The notes beneath the pieces are model-generated. The model did no database searches and was not told the DNA's origin. It was given only the letters and a program-made list of their open reading frames with translations. 34,086 nt of DNA from Aromatoleum diolicum. GTDB taxonomy: Bacteria; Pseudomonadota; Gammaproteobacteria; Burkholderiales; Rhodocyclaceae. The first letter of the stretch is position 1, and the number at the start of each line of letters is the position of its first letter. This document shows, piece after piece, positions 25,608-33,966 of this stretch. Position numbers and translations under genes: made by a program. Where the stretch lies: the NCBI RefSeq assembly GCF_012910955.1, contig NZ_WTVQ01000048.1, positions 1 to 34,086 of the forward strand. The letters run 5' to 3'.

Positions 25608-26786
25608 ATGATTTCTCGTGCGAAATCCGGTGTATTCGGGCGGACGGCTCTCGCCAGCGCGCTGTGCGCACTCGGCCTGGGGCAGGCTCATGCGGTGAGC
25701 TTCTCGCAGGGCGACTCGACGATCGACATCAACGGCACGATCAACGGTTTCTATTCGAACCGGACGGCGGAAAGCGGGGGCGTGAAGACCACGAATTCCG
25801 CGCTCACCAACGGCCTGTTGCCGGGCTGGATCAACTTCGTGTTCACGACCAAGGTCGAGGGGCTGGACGTCAAGGCGCACGTGGGTTTTGCGCCGGGCAT
25901 CAACGACAAGTCGGACGTCGTCGGCCTGCCGAGCAATCCGGGTTGCGGCGGCGCGACCGGCTGTGACAGCCCCTTCTCGCAGATCGACACGCGCAACCTG
26001 TATTTCCAGTTCGGCGCGAGCGACTGGGGCACGATCAAGCTCGGGCGCGACATCGGCCTGTTCGGCCAGAAAATCATCCTGTCCGACATGACCCTGCTGG
26101 GCCTGGGCGGCAACAGCTACGCGGCGACGCCGTTCAACACCACTTTCGGCATGATCGGCCACGGCTATATGTACACCGGCTTCCAGCCGCAGATCACCTA
26201 CACGACGCCGACGATGGGCGGATTCTCGGCGTCGGCCGGCATCTTCGATCCGAACAAGTTCGCCGGTGACGAGACCAAGGATCCCGGCTTCCAGGCGATG
26301 CTGAACTACGACTGGAAGGCGGGTGCGAGCACGACCGGTTCGCTGTGGGCGGGCTTCATCCACCAGGGCACGAGCGGCGAAGGCAGCTTCGACGCCAACG
26401 GTTACGAACTCGGCGCCAAGGTCGGCATCGGCAACTTCGAGGCGGTGGCCTACGGCTTCGACGCGAAGGGGCTGGGGCTGTCGACGGTCGGCGCGCTGTT
26501 CTTCTCGCCTTTCGACAAGAACAAGGGCAAGGGCTACTTCGTGCAGGGCACGTACAAGTTCGGCAAGACCAAGGTCGGCCTGAACTACGGCGAGAACCGC
26601 GACAGCGGTGGGGCTCTGTCCGAGACGAACAAGTTCCGCTCCGCGACGCTTGGCGTGTACCACAGCCTCAACAAGTACATCACGCTGGTCGGCGAATACA
26701 ACCGCGAGAAGGGCACCGGCGGCGACATCTTCCCGGGCGATCTGAAGACCCGCACGATCTCGCTGGGCGGCATCCTGTTCTTCTAA
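25608..26786 (+). CDS. Gram-negative general porin (outer-membrane beta-barrel)
   Basis: 392 aa, ATG at 25608 with a near-perfect AAGGAGG ribosome site eight nt upstream, indicating high expression. The signal peptide covers about 1-29 and ends QAHA. The mature chain is a 16-strand-type porin: alternating amphipathic strands, WGTIKLGRDIGLFGQ (the usual GNLTLGR-like porin block), and a final strand TRTISLGGILFF ending in Phe, the C-terminal signal for BAM assembly. A CGGATGC cysteine pair in the loop near residue 115 (GCGGATGCDSP) may form a disulphide. Betaproteobacterial porins of this type form trimers for small hydrophilic solutes; the substrate preference is not evident. Confidence 0.93.
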   Translation: MISRAKSGVFGRTALASALCALGLGQAHAVSFSQGDSTIDINGTINGFYSNRTAESGGVKTTNSALTNGLLPGWINFVFTTKVEGLDVKAHVGFAPGINDKSDVVGLPSNPGCGGATGCDSPFSQIDTRNLYFQFGASDWGTIKLGRDIGLFGQKIILSDMTLLGLGGNSYAATPFNTTFGMIGHGYMYTGFQPQITYTTPTMGGFSASAGIFDPNKFAGDETKDPGFQAMLNYDWKAGASTTGSLWAGFIHQGTSGEGSFDANGYELGAKVGIGNFEAVAYGFDAKGLGLSTVGALFFSPFDKNKGKGYFVQGTYKFGKTKVGLNYGENRDSGGALSETNKFRSATLGVYHSLNKYITLVGEYNREKGTGGDIFPGDLKTRTISLGGILFF

Positions 26787-26805
26787 TTACGCTGCATTTC
26801 GCGTG

Positions 26806-26838
26806 CGAGGACGGGTTCATGACATGGGCTCGTCCTCG
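26806..26838 (+). terminator. Hairpin after the porin gene
   Basis: A perfect 8 bp stem CGAGGACG/CGTCCTCG encloses a 17 nt loop, 20 nt after the porin stop. There is no clear T-tract after it (ATCAATGTTG), so it may be a terminator or a 3' mRNA-stabilising structure. Confidence 0.45.
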
Positions 26839-26872
26839 ATCAATGTTGCATGGAGGGAGGCCGTCAGGGGCC

Positions 26873-26878
26873 TATATT
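26873..26878 (+). promoter_or_regulatory. -10-like element of the TerB-like gene
   Basis: TATATT in the context GGGGCCTATATTGC precedes the start at 26917 by about 40 nt. A very similar GGGGCCTATACTGG precedes the tri-haem cytochrome gene. No -35 at normal spacing is recognised. Confidence 0.35.
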
Positions 26879-26916
26879 GCGGGTATTCTTTTGTTTCCCG
26901 ACTCTAAGGCATGCTG

Positions 26917-27321
26917 ATGATCGATCCGGATATCGAGGCGCAACGCGCCGTGGCCACCGAACTGGTGGCGCTTGTTCTACTGGCCGACGGGGTGCTCGCG
27001 AGCCGGGAACTGGAAGCGATGGATCGGCACGGTATTCCGCAGTTGCTGGGCGTGTCGCGTGACGCGCTGATCAAGTCCGTGATCGACCACTGCCGCAAGT
27101 TGCTGCAGCGGCCGGAGCGTATCGACCCGGTGCGCTTGGTGGATATCGAGCGTTTCGAGTCAATGCTCGACCGGATTGTCGCCCCGACCCTGCGCGAGAC
27201 GGTGTGCCGCGTGATGCTGGTGCTGGCAAAGGCCGATGGGGTCATCTGCCAGCCCGAACAGACGCTGCTGCGCGACGTGCTGACGCGCTGGGGAATCGCG
27301 CTGGAGCGTCTGCGCGACTGA
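26917..27321 (+). CDS. TerB-like small helical protein
   Basis: 134 aa from the ATG at 26917, favoured over the ATG at 26911 because AAGG (26906-26909) lies seven nt upstream of the former and only one nt from the latter. The sequence is all-helical and shows the TerB/DUF533-type repeat: VALVLLADGVLASRELEAMDRHGI in the first half and VMLVLAKADGVICQPEQTLLRDVL in the second, each with an A-D-G turn and a following acidic residue. TerB-like proteins are linked to tellurite or metal stress and membrane-associated complexes, but many stand-alone copies have no known role. A GGDEF-EAL gene follows on the same strand after about 175 nt. Confidence 0.65.
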   Translation: MIDPDIEAQRAVATELVALVLLADGVLASRELEAMDRHGIPQLLGVSRDALIKSVIDHCRKLLQRPERIDPVRLVDIERFESMLDRIVAPTLRETVCRVMLVLAKADGVICQPEQTLLRDVLTRWGIALERLRD

Positions 27322-27497
27322 GCGGCGCGCGTGCCGCGGCGGCGGTCCGCATGGGCGATGCGCGTCGCGCCGGTCTTACGCGTTGGTTGCCGCGGCGGCA
27401 ATAAAACGTATCATGTTCCCGGATGCCTGCTCCGGCCGCGCCTGCGCCGCGAGGGGGCGGCGTGACCCGCCTGCGCTACGGGCGGGGCGGGAAAGAC

Positions 27498-29945
27498 ATG
27501 GGCGCGCGTATGTTCAGATTGACCCGGTATTTTTCGCTCGCCAGCGGCCTCGCGATTCTGGCGATGTCGGTGCTGCTGCTGTGGGCGTACCGCAGCAGTG
27601 AGGTTGCCGAGCGCACCGAGATATCGGGCGTGCGCAACGAGATGCTGGCGCGCACTTTCGCCAACGCGATTTGGCCGGAGTTCGGTGCGGCACTGGTCAA
27701 TGCATCGGGCCGCGATGCGCAGGCCCTGCGCGAGCAGGCCCTGACGCGGCGCCTGCACGACAGGATTCGCGAGCTGTCGGTCGGCGTGCCGATCATCAAG
27801 ATCAAGGTTTACGATTTGCAGGGCAAAGCCGTGTTTTCGACCGTCGCGCGCGAGATCGGCGAAGACAAGCGCGACAACCGCGGATTCCTGTCGGCCCGCA
27901 ACGGCGCGACGATCAGCGAGATGGTGTACCGCGGCAAGATGAGTGCCACCGAGGGCGAGATCGAGAACGTTAACGTGGTCTCGAGTTACATCCCCATCCG
28001 GCCCGATCCCGACGGGCAGGTGAAGGCGGTATTCGAGCTGTACGCCGACGTGTCGGGCGACATCAGGGAAATCGACCGTGATTCCTGGCGGCTGTTGTTG
28101 GGTCTGGCGATCAGTTTTGGCATCCTTTACGGGGTGCTGCTGCTGATCGTCGGGCGCGCCGACCGGATCCTGCGGCGCCAGTACGAGGCGATCCGCGAAA
28201 ACGAGACGAGCATCGGCACGAAGAATCTGGCGCTCGAGGCGGCCAACCAGCGCTTGCACATGGCGGCGAGCGTCTTCGAACGCAGCATCGAGGGCATCGT
28301 CATTACCGACCCCGAGCAGCGCGTCATCGAGGTGAATCGCGCCTTCACCGAGATCACCGGCTACACGCCGGAGGAGTCGATCGGCAACACGCCGCGCCTG
28401 CTGTCATCGGGCTGGCACGACGAAGCGTTCTATCGCGCGATGTGGGACGCGGTGCGCGAGCAGGGATATTGGCAGGGCGAGGTGACCAATCGCCGCAAGA
28501 CCGGCGAGGCGTATCGTCAGTGGCTGACGCTGTGTGCCGACTATAACGACCATCGCGAGGTCGTGTACTACATCGGCATGTTCTACGACATCACCGAGAA
28601 GCGTCTGAGCGAAGAGCGCATCGCGCGCCTGGCCTACTACGATGCGCTGACCGGACTCGCGAACCGGCGACTGTTCGAGGACCGTCTGGAGAACGCGGTG
28701 CTGCTGGCGCGGCGCAATGGCACGAGCCTGGCGGTATTGTTCATCGACCTCGACCGCTTCAAGCCGGTCAATGACAGTCTCGGGCACAAGGCGGGTGACA
28801 CGCTGCTCAAGCAGGTAGCCGCACGGCTGAGCGGGATCGTGCGCGATTGCGATACCACCGCGCGGCTCGGTGGCGACGAATTCGCGATGTTGCTGGGGGG
28901 GGAATCCTACGAGCGCCGACAGGTCACCGCGGCGGTCGCGCAGCGCATCCTCGACGCGTTGTCGGCGCCTTTCATGATCGAGAACCGCGAGATCGCTACC
29001 GGCGCGAGCATCGGCATCAGCTTTTATCCGACCGACGGCGCTACGCCGGAGATCCTGATCAAGCATGCCGATGTGGCAATGTACCAGGCCAAGCGCAGCG
29101 GCCGCGGCCGCTACCGCTTCTTCCTGCCGGAGATGAATGCCGGCGCGCTCGAGCGGCTCAGCCTCGAGGAGAGCCTGCGGCATGCGCTGGAGCGCGACGA
29201 ATTCGAGCTGCATTTCCAGCCCAAGGTGTGCACGGCCAGCGGCACGCTCACCGGCGCCGAGGCGCTGCTGCGCTGGCGTCACCCCGCGCGCGGTCTCGTG
29301 CCGCCGGCGGAGTTCATCCCGATAGCCGAGGAGACCGGCTTGATCGTGCCGATCGGTGCCTGGGTGCTGGAGCAGGCCTGTCGCCAGGTGATGGAATGGG
29401 CGCAACGCGTGCCGTCCGGCTTCCGCATTTCGGTGAACCTGTCGGTACGTCAGTTGCAGGGCGACGTGGATGAAACCGTCCGGGAAGTGCTGGCGGCAAC
29501 CGGGGCCGACCCGTCGAAAATCGAGCTGGAACTCACCGAGAGCATGCTGATGGGGGATACCGAGCGCGCGATCGCGCTGATGGACACGCTCGCCGGGTTT
29601 GGCGTGCAGCTTGCGCTGGACGATTTCGGTACTGGTTACTCGTCGCTTGCCTATCTGAAGCGTTTTCCCATCCACAAGCTGAAGATCGATCGTTCCTTCG
29701 TCAGCGACCTGCCCGGCGACCGTGGCGCCATCGCCATCGTCCAGGCGACCATCGCGCTCGCGCACAGCCTCGGTTTGACGGTCGTTGCCGAAGGCGTGGA
29801 AACCGCGGGGCAGCTGGAATTCCTGCGTGAAGCAGGATGCGGCGAATGCCAGGGGTATCTGTTCGGTCCGCCGGTCCCGGCCGCGCAGTTCGCCACCATG
29901 CTCGGAGACCCGCAAGTGCAGGTAATCGGGCGCCAGGCACCATAA
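27498..29945 (+). CDS. Membrane PAS-GGDEF-EAL c-di-GMP signalling protein
   Basis: 815 aa from the ATG at 27498 (GGGAAAG a few nt upstream); the open frame extends to 27423 with a Pro/Gly-rich low-quality segment. Layout: transmembrane helix about 11-30, periplasmic region to about 200 with a [15 protein letters not shown] segment, second transmembrane helix about 201-220, PAS about 255-375, GGDEF about 380-545 with GGDEF near 458 and an RDCD I-site five residues before it, EAL about 555-805. EAL catalytic blocks are intact ([49 protein letters not shown]). Both synthesis and hydrolysis of c-di-GMP are therefore possible. It shares domain order with 18003-21155 but has a shorter N-terminal sensor and one PAS fewer. 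Confidence 0.92.
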   Translation: MGARMFRLTRYFSLASGLAILAMSVLLLWAYRSSEVAERTEISGVRNEMLARTFANAIWPEFGAALVNASGRDAQALREQALTRRLHDRIRELSVGVPIIKIKVYDLQGKAVFSTVAREIGEDKRDNRGFLSARNGATISEMVYRGKMSATEGEIENVNVVSSYIPIRPDPDGQVKAVFELYADVSGDIREIDRDSWRLLLGLAISFGILYGVLLLIVGRADRILRRQYEAIRENETSIGTKNLALEAANQRLHMAASVFERSIEGIVITDPEQRVIEVNRAFTEITGYTPEESIGNTPRLLSSGWHDEAFYRAMWDAVREQGYWQGEVTNRRKTGEAYRQWLTLCADYNDHREVVYYIGMFYDITEKRLSEERIARLAYYDALTGLANRRLFEDRLENAVLLARRNGTSLAVLFIDLDRFKPVNDSLGHKAGDTLLKQVAARLSGIVRDCDTTARLGGDEFAMLLGGESYERRQVTAAVAQRILDALSAPFMIENREIATGASIGISFYPTDGATPEILIKHADVAMYQAKRSGRGRYRFFLPEMNAGALERLSLEESLRHALERDEFELHFQPKVCTASGTLTGAEALLRWRHPARGLVPPAEFIPIAEETGLIVPIGAWVLEQACRQVMEWAQRVPSGFRISVNLSVRQLQGDVDETVREVLAATGADPSKIELELTESMLMGDTERAIALMDTLAGFGVQLALDDFGTGYSSLAYLKRFPIHKLKIDRSFVSDLPGDRGAIAIVQATIALAHSLGLTVVAEGVETAGQLEFLREAGCGECQGYLFGPPVPAAQFATMLGDPQVQVIGRQAP

Positions 29946-29946
29946 A

Positions 29947-29967
29947 ACTCCCGCGCGGTGGGGGAGT
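29947..29967 (+). terminator. Hairpin after the GGDEF-EAL gene
   Basis: ACTCCC and GGGAGT form a 6 bp stem around a 9 nt loop, starting directly after the stop codon. The following CTACGATATTTCC is only slightly T-rich, so termination strength is doubtful. Confidence 0.4.
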
Positions 29968-30056
29968 CTACGATATTTCCATTGCTGTAATATTGCGCAC
30001 CTTCCGGGGCTCGCGGCTGTACGCGTGCCCGGAAGCTCGCCTGCCGGAGGGCTGCC

Positions 30057-31706
30057 ATGCGCATTCGAAAACTGATCAAACCTCTGGCCATACTCGTCGG
30101 CTGCCTGCTCTATGCCATTCCCGACTGGCTGACGGATGAGTTCGGTTCGGTGAGTATCGACCAGGTGCTCTATCACCTGCGTTTCGGCGCGGAAGGACTG
30201 CTCACGAGCGATCCGGAACTGACCCGCCGCTTCCTGTGGCGCGCGCTCGCACTGCCGACTGCGCTGGCGCTCGTGCTGTGGGGCGTGGACGAGTGGGCCA
30301 ATCATCTGCGCGCGAATCCGCACAAATGGCCGGTGCCGTGGCTGCGCCGGGGCTACTACTGGGTGCGTGTCGGCATGCGCCGACTGGGCGCGGCGCTGCT
30401 GCGCCTGACCCGTCACGGGGTGTCGCGTGCGATCCCGCTGATTGTGCTGGGGGCCGGCGTGGCCTACTTCATCGACAGTTTTTCGCTGGCGCGCTATGTG
30501 CGTGCGTATTTCGGTGAGGACTATTTCGCCGGCTCCTATGTCGATCCGGCCCGTGTCGCGGTCAAGAGCGGCAAGGAGAAACCGAAGAACCTGGTGCTGA
30601 TCTACGTCGAGAGTCTCGAGAACACCTACTCCGATCCGGCCTTGTTCGGCCGCGACCTGCTGCACCGGTTGACTGCCTACAAGTCGAAGCCGCGCGTGAT
30701 CTCCTTCGACAACTACCGCGAGATGCAGGGCGCGCATTTCACGATCGCCGGCATCGTCGCGACGCAGTGCGGCCTGCCGCTGAAGTCGGTGGCGCTGTTC
30801 GGCGGCAATGTGCAGGGTGAGCAGGTCGAGCGCTTCCTGCCGCGCGCCCGCTGCCTCGGTGACATCCTGGCCAGCCACGGCTACACCAATGTGTTCCTCA
30901 ACGGCTCCAGCCTCGCGTTCGCCGGTGTCGGCAAGTTCTTCCAGGATCACCATTACAACAGGGTGGTCGGGCGCGAGGAATGGATCAGCGAGGGCGAGCG
31001 GCCCGAGCTGATGAGCGGCTGGGGCCTGCATGATGACGATCTGTTCCGCCGCGCGCGCGGCGAGCTCGACAAGCTGATGAAGTCGCGCAAGCCGTTCAAC
31101 CTGACGGTGCTGACGATCGACATGCACCATCCCTACGGCCATTTGTCCTCGCACTGCGAACGTCAGGGTTTCCAGGACTTCGAGGGCATCGTCGAATGCA
31201 CCGCCGGACAGGTGGCCGATTTCATCGACTACATCGCGGCGAAGGGCTGGTCGGATCGTGTCGCGGTGGTCGTGCAGGGCGATCACCTCGCGATGGGCAA
31301 CACGTCGTACGACAAGCTGATCAAGAACCCCGAGCGCCGCGTGTTCAACCTGCTGGTCGGGGCCGACAAGAAGGTGACGAAGAACACCGACGAGGTGACG
31401 CACTTCGACATGCTGCCGACGATTCTCGATCTGGTCGGACTCAAGGTGGAAGGCGAGCGCGCCGGCCTGGGCTATTCGGCGATCGGCCCCGTGACCGTGC
31501 CGCGACCGACTGACCGCATCGCGAAGATGACCGAGCAGCTGATGAACTACAGCGCGACCTACCGTGCGCTGTGGGAGCTGCCGCCGCTTCCGGGGCCGGA
31601 CGGTGACGGGGCTGCGGACGTGATCGTCACGCCGGTGCCCCCGCCGCCGCGTCCGCCCACCCCGGCGCCGGCGCCGTCGCCGCGCAAGGTCGGTCACAGC
31701 GACTGA
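30057..31706 (+). CDS. MdoB/LtaS-like phosphoglycerol (sulfatase-fold) transferase
   Basis: 549 aa, ATG at 30057 with GGAGG six nt upstream. Three N-terminal hydrophobic segments (about 6-25, 58-80, 125-143) anchor a periplasmic alkaline-phosphatase/sulfatase-fold domain (PF00884). Residues expected for the LtaS/MdoB metal site and nucleophile are visible: E185 in YVESLENTYSD, T229 in GAHFTIAGIVATQCG, and D409-H410 in VVQGDHLA, plus H357 in TIDMHHPYG and the THFDMLPTILDLVG block. In proteobacteria such enzymes move phosphoglycerol (or related groups) onto osmoregulated periplasmic glucans; in Gram-positives they make lipoteichoic acid. A Pro-rich C-terminal tail (about 527-541) is unusual. 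Assignment to MdoB/OpgB-type is likely, but no glucan synthesis genes (opgGH) are nearby. Confidence 0.85.
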   Translation: MRIRKLIKPLAILVGCLLYAIPDWLTDEFGSVSIDQVLYHLRFGAEGLLTSDPELTRRFLWRALALPTALALVLWGVDEWANHLRANPHKWPVPWLRRGYYWVRVGMRRLGAALLRLTRHGVSRAIPLIVLGAGVAYFIDSFSLARYVRAYFGEDYFAGSYVDPARVAVKSGKEKPKNLVLIYVESLENTYSDPALFGRDLLHRLTAYKSKPRVISFDNYREMQGAHFTIAGIVATQCGLPLKSVALFGGNVQGEQVERFLPRARCLGDILASHGYTNVFLNGSSLAFAGVGKFFQDHHYNRVVGREEWISEGERPELMSGWGLHDDDLFRRARGELDKLMKSRKPFNLTVLTIDMHHPYGHLSSHCERQGFQDFEGIVECTAGQVADFIDYIAAKGWSDRVAVVVQGDHLAMGNTSYDKLIKNPERRVFNLLVGADKKVTKNTDEVTHFDMLPTILDLVGLKVEGERAGLGYSAIGPVTVPRPTDRIAKMTEQLMNYSATYRALWELPPLPGPDGDGAADVIVTPVPPPPRPPTPAPAPSPRKVGHSD

Positions 31707-31764
31707 GCGTGCAGCGGCGGCGGTGCCGGGGCTGCCAGGGGTCAGGGTTGGTCGCGCGGGGGCC

Positions 31765-31804
31765 TATACTGGATCAGGAGCCCGATCTGGGTCCGGAGCC
31801 CGAT
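31765..31804 (+). promoter_or_regulatory. -10-like TATACT and a tandem repeat upstream of the tri-haem cytochrome
   Basis: TATACT (31765-31770) has no clear -35. Just downstream the 10 bp GGAGCCCGAT occurs twice, 31777-31786 and 31795-31804, 18 bp apart (near two helical turns). It could be a leader element or regulator site, or chance. Confidence 0.35.
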
Positions 31805-31820
31805 GCGGCTGGGAGGCGGA

Positions 31821-32252
31821 ATGCGTGCCAAGGGAATCGTTAGGGGGGTGCTGGCCGGCGTGCCGGCGTTTTGGGTTGCGCTGGCCCTCGCCGCCGGCCC
31901 CGATTGTCGGGATTGCCATGGCGGGGCTGAGCGTCCACCTGGTGCGGGGGACTATTCCGCCTACTATGCGAACCCGGCGCGTCACCACCCGGTGGGCGTG
32001 ACACAGCCGGGACCGGACCATCCGGCCTACCGGCAGCCGGGCGCGGAGTTGGAAGGCATCGCCTTCTTCGACAGCAATGGCAACGGTAGCCTCGATGCGG
32101 AAGAAGTCCGTTTGTCGGATGCCGGTACGGTGGAGTGCTATTCGTGCCATCGCGAACATGGTGGCGACGAACCGCCGGCGGCGTCGCCGGCGACCTATTT
32201 GCGCGTGAGCGAGCGTGACAGCGCCTTGTGCATGATCTGCCACCGCATCTGA
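31821..32252 (+). CDS. Small secreted tri-haem c-type cytochrome with an EF-hand loop
   Basis: 143 aa from the ATG at 31821, four nt after GGGAGG; an upstream in-frame ATG at 31803 lacks such a site. Signal peptide about 1-26 (core VPAFWVALALAA). Three CXXCH motifs start at C29 (CRDCH), C106 (CYSCH) and C137 (CMICH); the last ends three residues from the C-terminus. Between haem 1 and 2 lie HHPVGV and a canonical 12-residue EF-hand loop, DSNGNGSLDAEE at 84-95. The order haem, H-P-I/V motif, haem with C-HxxH, a Y/F-LR segment, haem resembles haems 2 to 4 of the 11-haem cytochromes at 1637-4198 and 7667-10195, so it may be a single-module relative. Role: periplasmic electron transfer, possibly Ca2+-dependent (inference). 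Confidence 0.85.
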   Translation: MRAKGIVRGVLAGVPAFWVALALAAGPDCRDCHGGAERPPGAGDYSAYYANPARHHPVGVTQPGPDHPAYRQPGAELEGIAFFDSNGNGSLDAEEVRLSDAGTVECYSCHREHGGDEPPAASPATYLRVSERDSALCMICHRI

Positions 32253-32282
32253 GGCGGCGCGAGCAGGACAGCCGCGCGGCGC

Positions 32283-33287
32283 CTAAGCCACGTCGGTGGG
32301 GCGATTTACTTCGACCGAGACGTGGATGAGTTCTTCGTGCGGCGCGAGCGCCCGTTTTACGGCGGTCGGGGTGATCGCGCGATCGTCGCTGAGCACGCCG
32401 ATGATGACCGCGAAGCGGTTGCGGCCGACACGCCAGACGTGCAGGTCGATGATGTGCGGCGCCACCGGCCAGCACGGGTGGGTGGCGAGTGCATGGCGGA
32501 TCTCGGCGACCACCGGATGATCCATCTCGCGGTCGAGCAGCACGCGGGCGGTGTCGCGGATCAGGCCTTGCGACCAGCGCGCGACCAGCACCGCGCCGAC
32601 GATGCCCATCACCGGATCGAGCCAGTTCCAGCCGTACAGCATGCCGCCGAGGAGCGCGACGATGGCCAGCACCGAGGTGGCGGCGTCGACGATGACGTGA
32701 AGGTAGGCTGCGCGCAGGTTGAGGTCGTGGTGGTGGTCGTGATGGTCGTGGCTGCGATGATGGTGCCCGTGCGTGTCGGCGTGCGCCTGGGGGTCGTGGT
32801 GCGCGTGCCCGTGATGTTCATGCCCGTGCTGGCCGGCGCGGTTGAGGATCATGGCGCAGACGATATTCACGATCAGGCCGATCACCGCCACCGTGATCGC
32901 TTCGGCAAAGCGGATCTCTTGCGGTGCGAGCAGGCGTTCGAACGACCCGAAAAGCATCGCTGCGGCGACACCGATCAGGAAGATCGCGCTGGCGAAGCCC
33001 GCGAGGATCTCGATTTTCCAGGTGCCGAAGGCAAAGCGCGGATCGTCGGCGTAGCGGCGCGCGGCGGCGTAGGCGAGCGCGGAGAGGCCGATGGCGAGCG
33101 CGTGCGAACTCATATGCCAGCCGTCGGCGAGCAGTGCCATCGAGTTGAACCACCAGCCCGCGACGATCTCGACGACCATCGTCAGCGCGGTAATCAGCAT
33201 CACCAGCCGTGTGCCGCGCTCGGCGGCGAGGTTGCCGTCGTCGAACGTGTGGTTCGGGGTCCAGTCGCTCGGCGTGTTGGCGGACAT
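32283..33287 (-). CDS. dmeF: Cation diffusion facilitator, DmeF-like Co/Ni (Zn) exporter
   Basis: 334 aa, ATG at 33287, 21 nt after the stop of the regulator gene. Six transmembrane segments fit the CDF family (PF01545). The second helix carries the metal-site sequence LADGWHMSSHA, in which the second acidic residue of zinc CDFs is replaced by His, as in DmeF-type cobalt/nickel exporters. The fifth helix has HVIVDAATS (HxxxD). A cytosolic loop between helices 4 and 5 is extremely His-rich (about residues 154-188), typical of metal buffering. The C-terminal domain (IIDLHVWRVGRNRFAVIIGV) is the cytosolic dimer domain. Together with the RcnR/CsoR-type gene this is a metal-efflux operon. Co/Ni specificity is inferred from the motif and neighbour. 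Confidence 0.88.
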   Translation of the reverse strand: MSANTPSDWTPNHTFDDGNLAAERGTRLVMLITALTMVVEIVAGWWFNSMALLADGWHMSSHALAIGLSALAYAAARRYADDPRFAFGTWKIEILAGFASAIFLIGVAAAMLFGSFERLLAPQEIRFAEAITVAVIGLIVNIVCAMILNRAGQHGHEHHGHAHHDPQAHADTHGHHHRSHDHHDHHHDLNLRAAYLHVIVDAATSVLAIVALLGGMLYGWNWLDPVMGIVGAVLVARWSQGLIRDTARVLLDREMDHPVVAEIRHALATHPCWPVAPHIIDLHVWRVGRNRFAVIIGVLSDDRAITPTAVKRALAPHEELIHVSVEVNRPTDVA

Positions 33288-33308
33288 GTGCGGGCTCGGT
33301 ACGTTGGC

Positions 33309-33575
33309 TTACAGGTACTTGGTGAGCTGCTTGAGCTCACGGATCGCGTCGCCCGCGCCGCGCCCTTCGGCGATGGCGTGTTCGAGGCAGTGGTCGATGT
33401 GGTCCTGCACCAGCGTCTTCTTGGCACTGGCGACGGCGCTTTCCACCGCCTGCAGTTGCTGCGCGATGTCGATGCACGGACGCTCGGTCTCGAGCATCGC
33501 GAGGATGCTGCGCAGATGGCCTTCGGCGCGCTTCAGGCGCTTGATGATGTCGGGATGGGAGGTGTGCGTGCTCAT
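33309..33575 (-). CDS. dmeR: RcnR/CsoR-family metal-responsive repressor, DmeR-like
   Basis: 88 aa, ATG at 33575. All-helical DUF156 protein of the RcnR/CsoR family: HPDIIKRLKRAEGHLRSIL, one central cysteine in ERPCIDIAQQLQAVESAV, and the LVQDHIDHCLEHAI block with His ligands in the second metal-binding helix. His near the N-terminus (H4, H7), a Cys, and His in helix 2 are the Co/Ni-type ligand set of RcnR and DmeR, while copper CsoR lacks the N-terminal His. It would repress its own operon until cobalt or nickel binds. The start lies 12 nt from a G-tract inverted repeat that is a good operator candidate. Confidence 0.88.
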   Translation of the reverse strand: MSTHTSHPDIIKRLKRAEGHLRSILAMLETERPCIDIAQQLQAVESAVASAKKTLVQDHIDHCLEHAIAEGRGAGDAIRELKQLTKYL

Positions 33576-33586
33576 GGTGTCTATCC

Positions 33587-33605
33587 TATCCTGGGGGAGG
33601 GGATA
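33587..33605 (-). promoter_or_regulatory. Candidate DmeR/RcnR operator before dmeR
   Basis: TATCC-N9-GGATA with a G5-A-G4 centre (TATCC TGGGGGAGG GGATA) is a perfect 5 bp inverted repeat around a GC tract. RcnR/CsoR proteins recognise exactly this design, a G/C run flanked by AT-rich inverted repeats. It sits 12 nt upstream of the dmeR start, where a bound repressor would block the promoter. A further partial copy, CTATCC, lies at 33581-33586. Confidence 0.6.
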
Positions 33606-33633
33606 CGGCAAGCAGCCTCCTGGCAGGGGAGAG

Positions 33634-33966
33634 CTAGGGCCGCGAAGCCGATTCGACATGCACGGCCAGCCACACCGTGGCCGGGCCGGTGGATTCGACG
33701 CGGTGGCGGCAGTGCGCGGGAATCGTCAGCCAGTCGCCGGCGCGCATCGCTTCGCGACGGTCGTCGGCGAACGCGATCACCGCTTCGCCCTGCACCACCA
33801 TGACCCATTCAGTCTGTGTCTGGTCGTACCAGAACCCTTCCGGGCTGGCGTGGCCGTCGGAGACGATGCGCTCGATGCGCAGTTGCGGGTGCTCGAACAA
33901 GGTGTCGAAGGTTTCGTCGGCGCCCGGCGGCGGCAGGGCTGCGAACAGGTTTCCTTGCATGGGCAT
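33634..33966 (-). CDS. Small cupin-domain protein
   Basis: 110 aa from the ATG at 33966 (GGAG ten nt upstream); an ATG at 33960 is also possible. A single conserved cupin barrel (PF07883 type) fills the protein: IERIVSDGHASPEGFWYDQTQTEWVMVVQGEAVIAF gives the first motif region (quoted here only in part as EGFWYDQTQTEW), and AGDWLTIPAHCRHRVES the second. Expected metal ligands are partly present (E of the TEW block, H of PAHCRH). No catalytic function can be named; such single cupins bind metals or small molecules. It is transcribed in the same direction as dmeRF, but the dmeR operator lies between them, so it may be a separate unit. Upstream sequence to the window end (33967-34086) shows no gene. 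Confidence 0.8.
   Translation of the reverse strand: MPMQGNLFAALPPPGADETFDTLFEHPQLRIERIVSDGHASPEGFWYDQTQTEWVMVVQGEAVIAFADDRREAMRAGDWLTIPAHCRHRVESTGPATVWLAVHVESASRP

Noticed and set aside
28404-31697. Very long open frame on the minus strand opposite the GGDEF-EAL and MdoB-like genes, and similar long antisense frames at 4201-5868, 10548-12221, 12810-14930 and 16584-18230
   Set aside because: They mirror real genes in GC-rich DNA, have Arg/His/Gln-rich or Gly/Ala/Val-rich low-complexity translations and no domain motifs, while the opposite strands carry clear families.
32254-32275. GCGGC/GCCGC hairpin between the tri-haem gene and dmeF
   Set aside because: Only 5 bp with a 12 nt loop and no T-tract; too weak to call a terminator.
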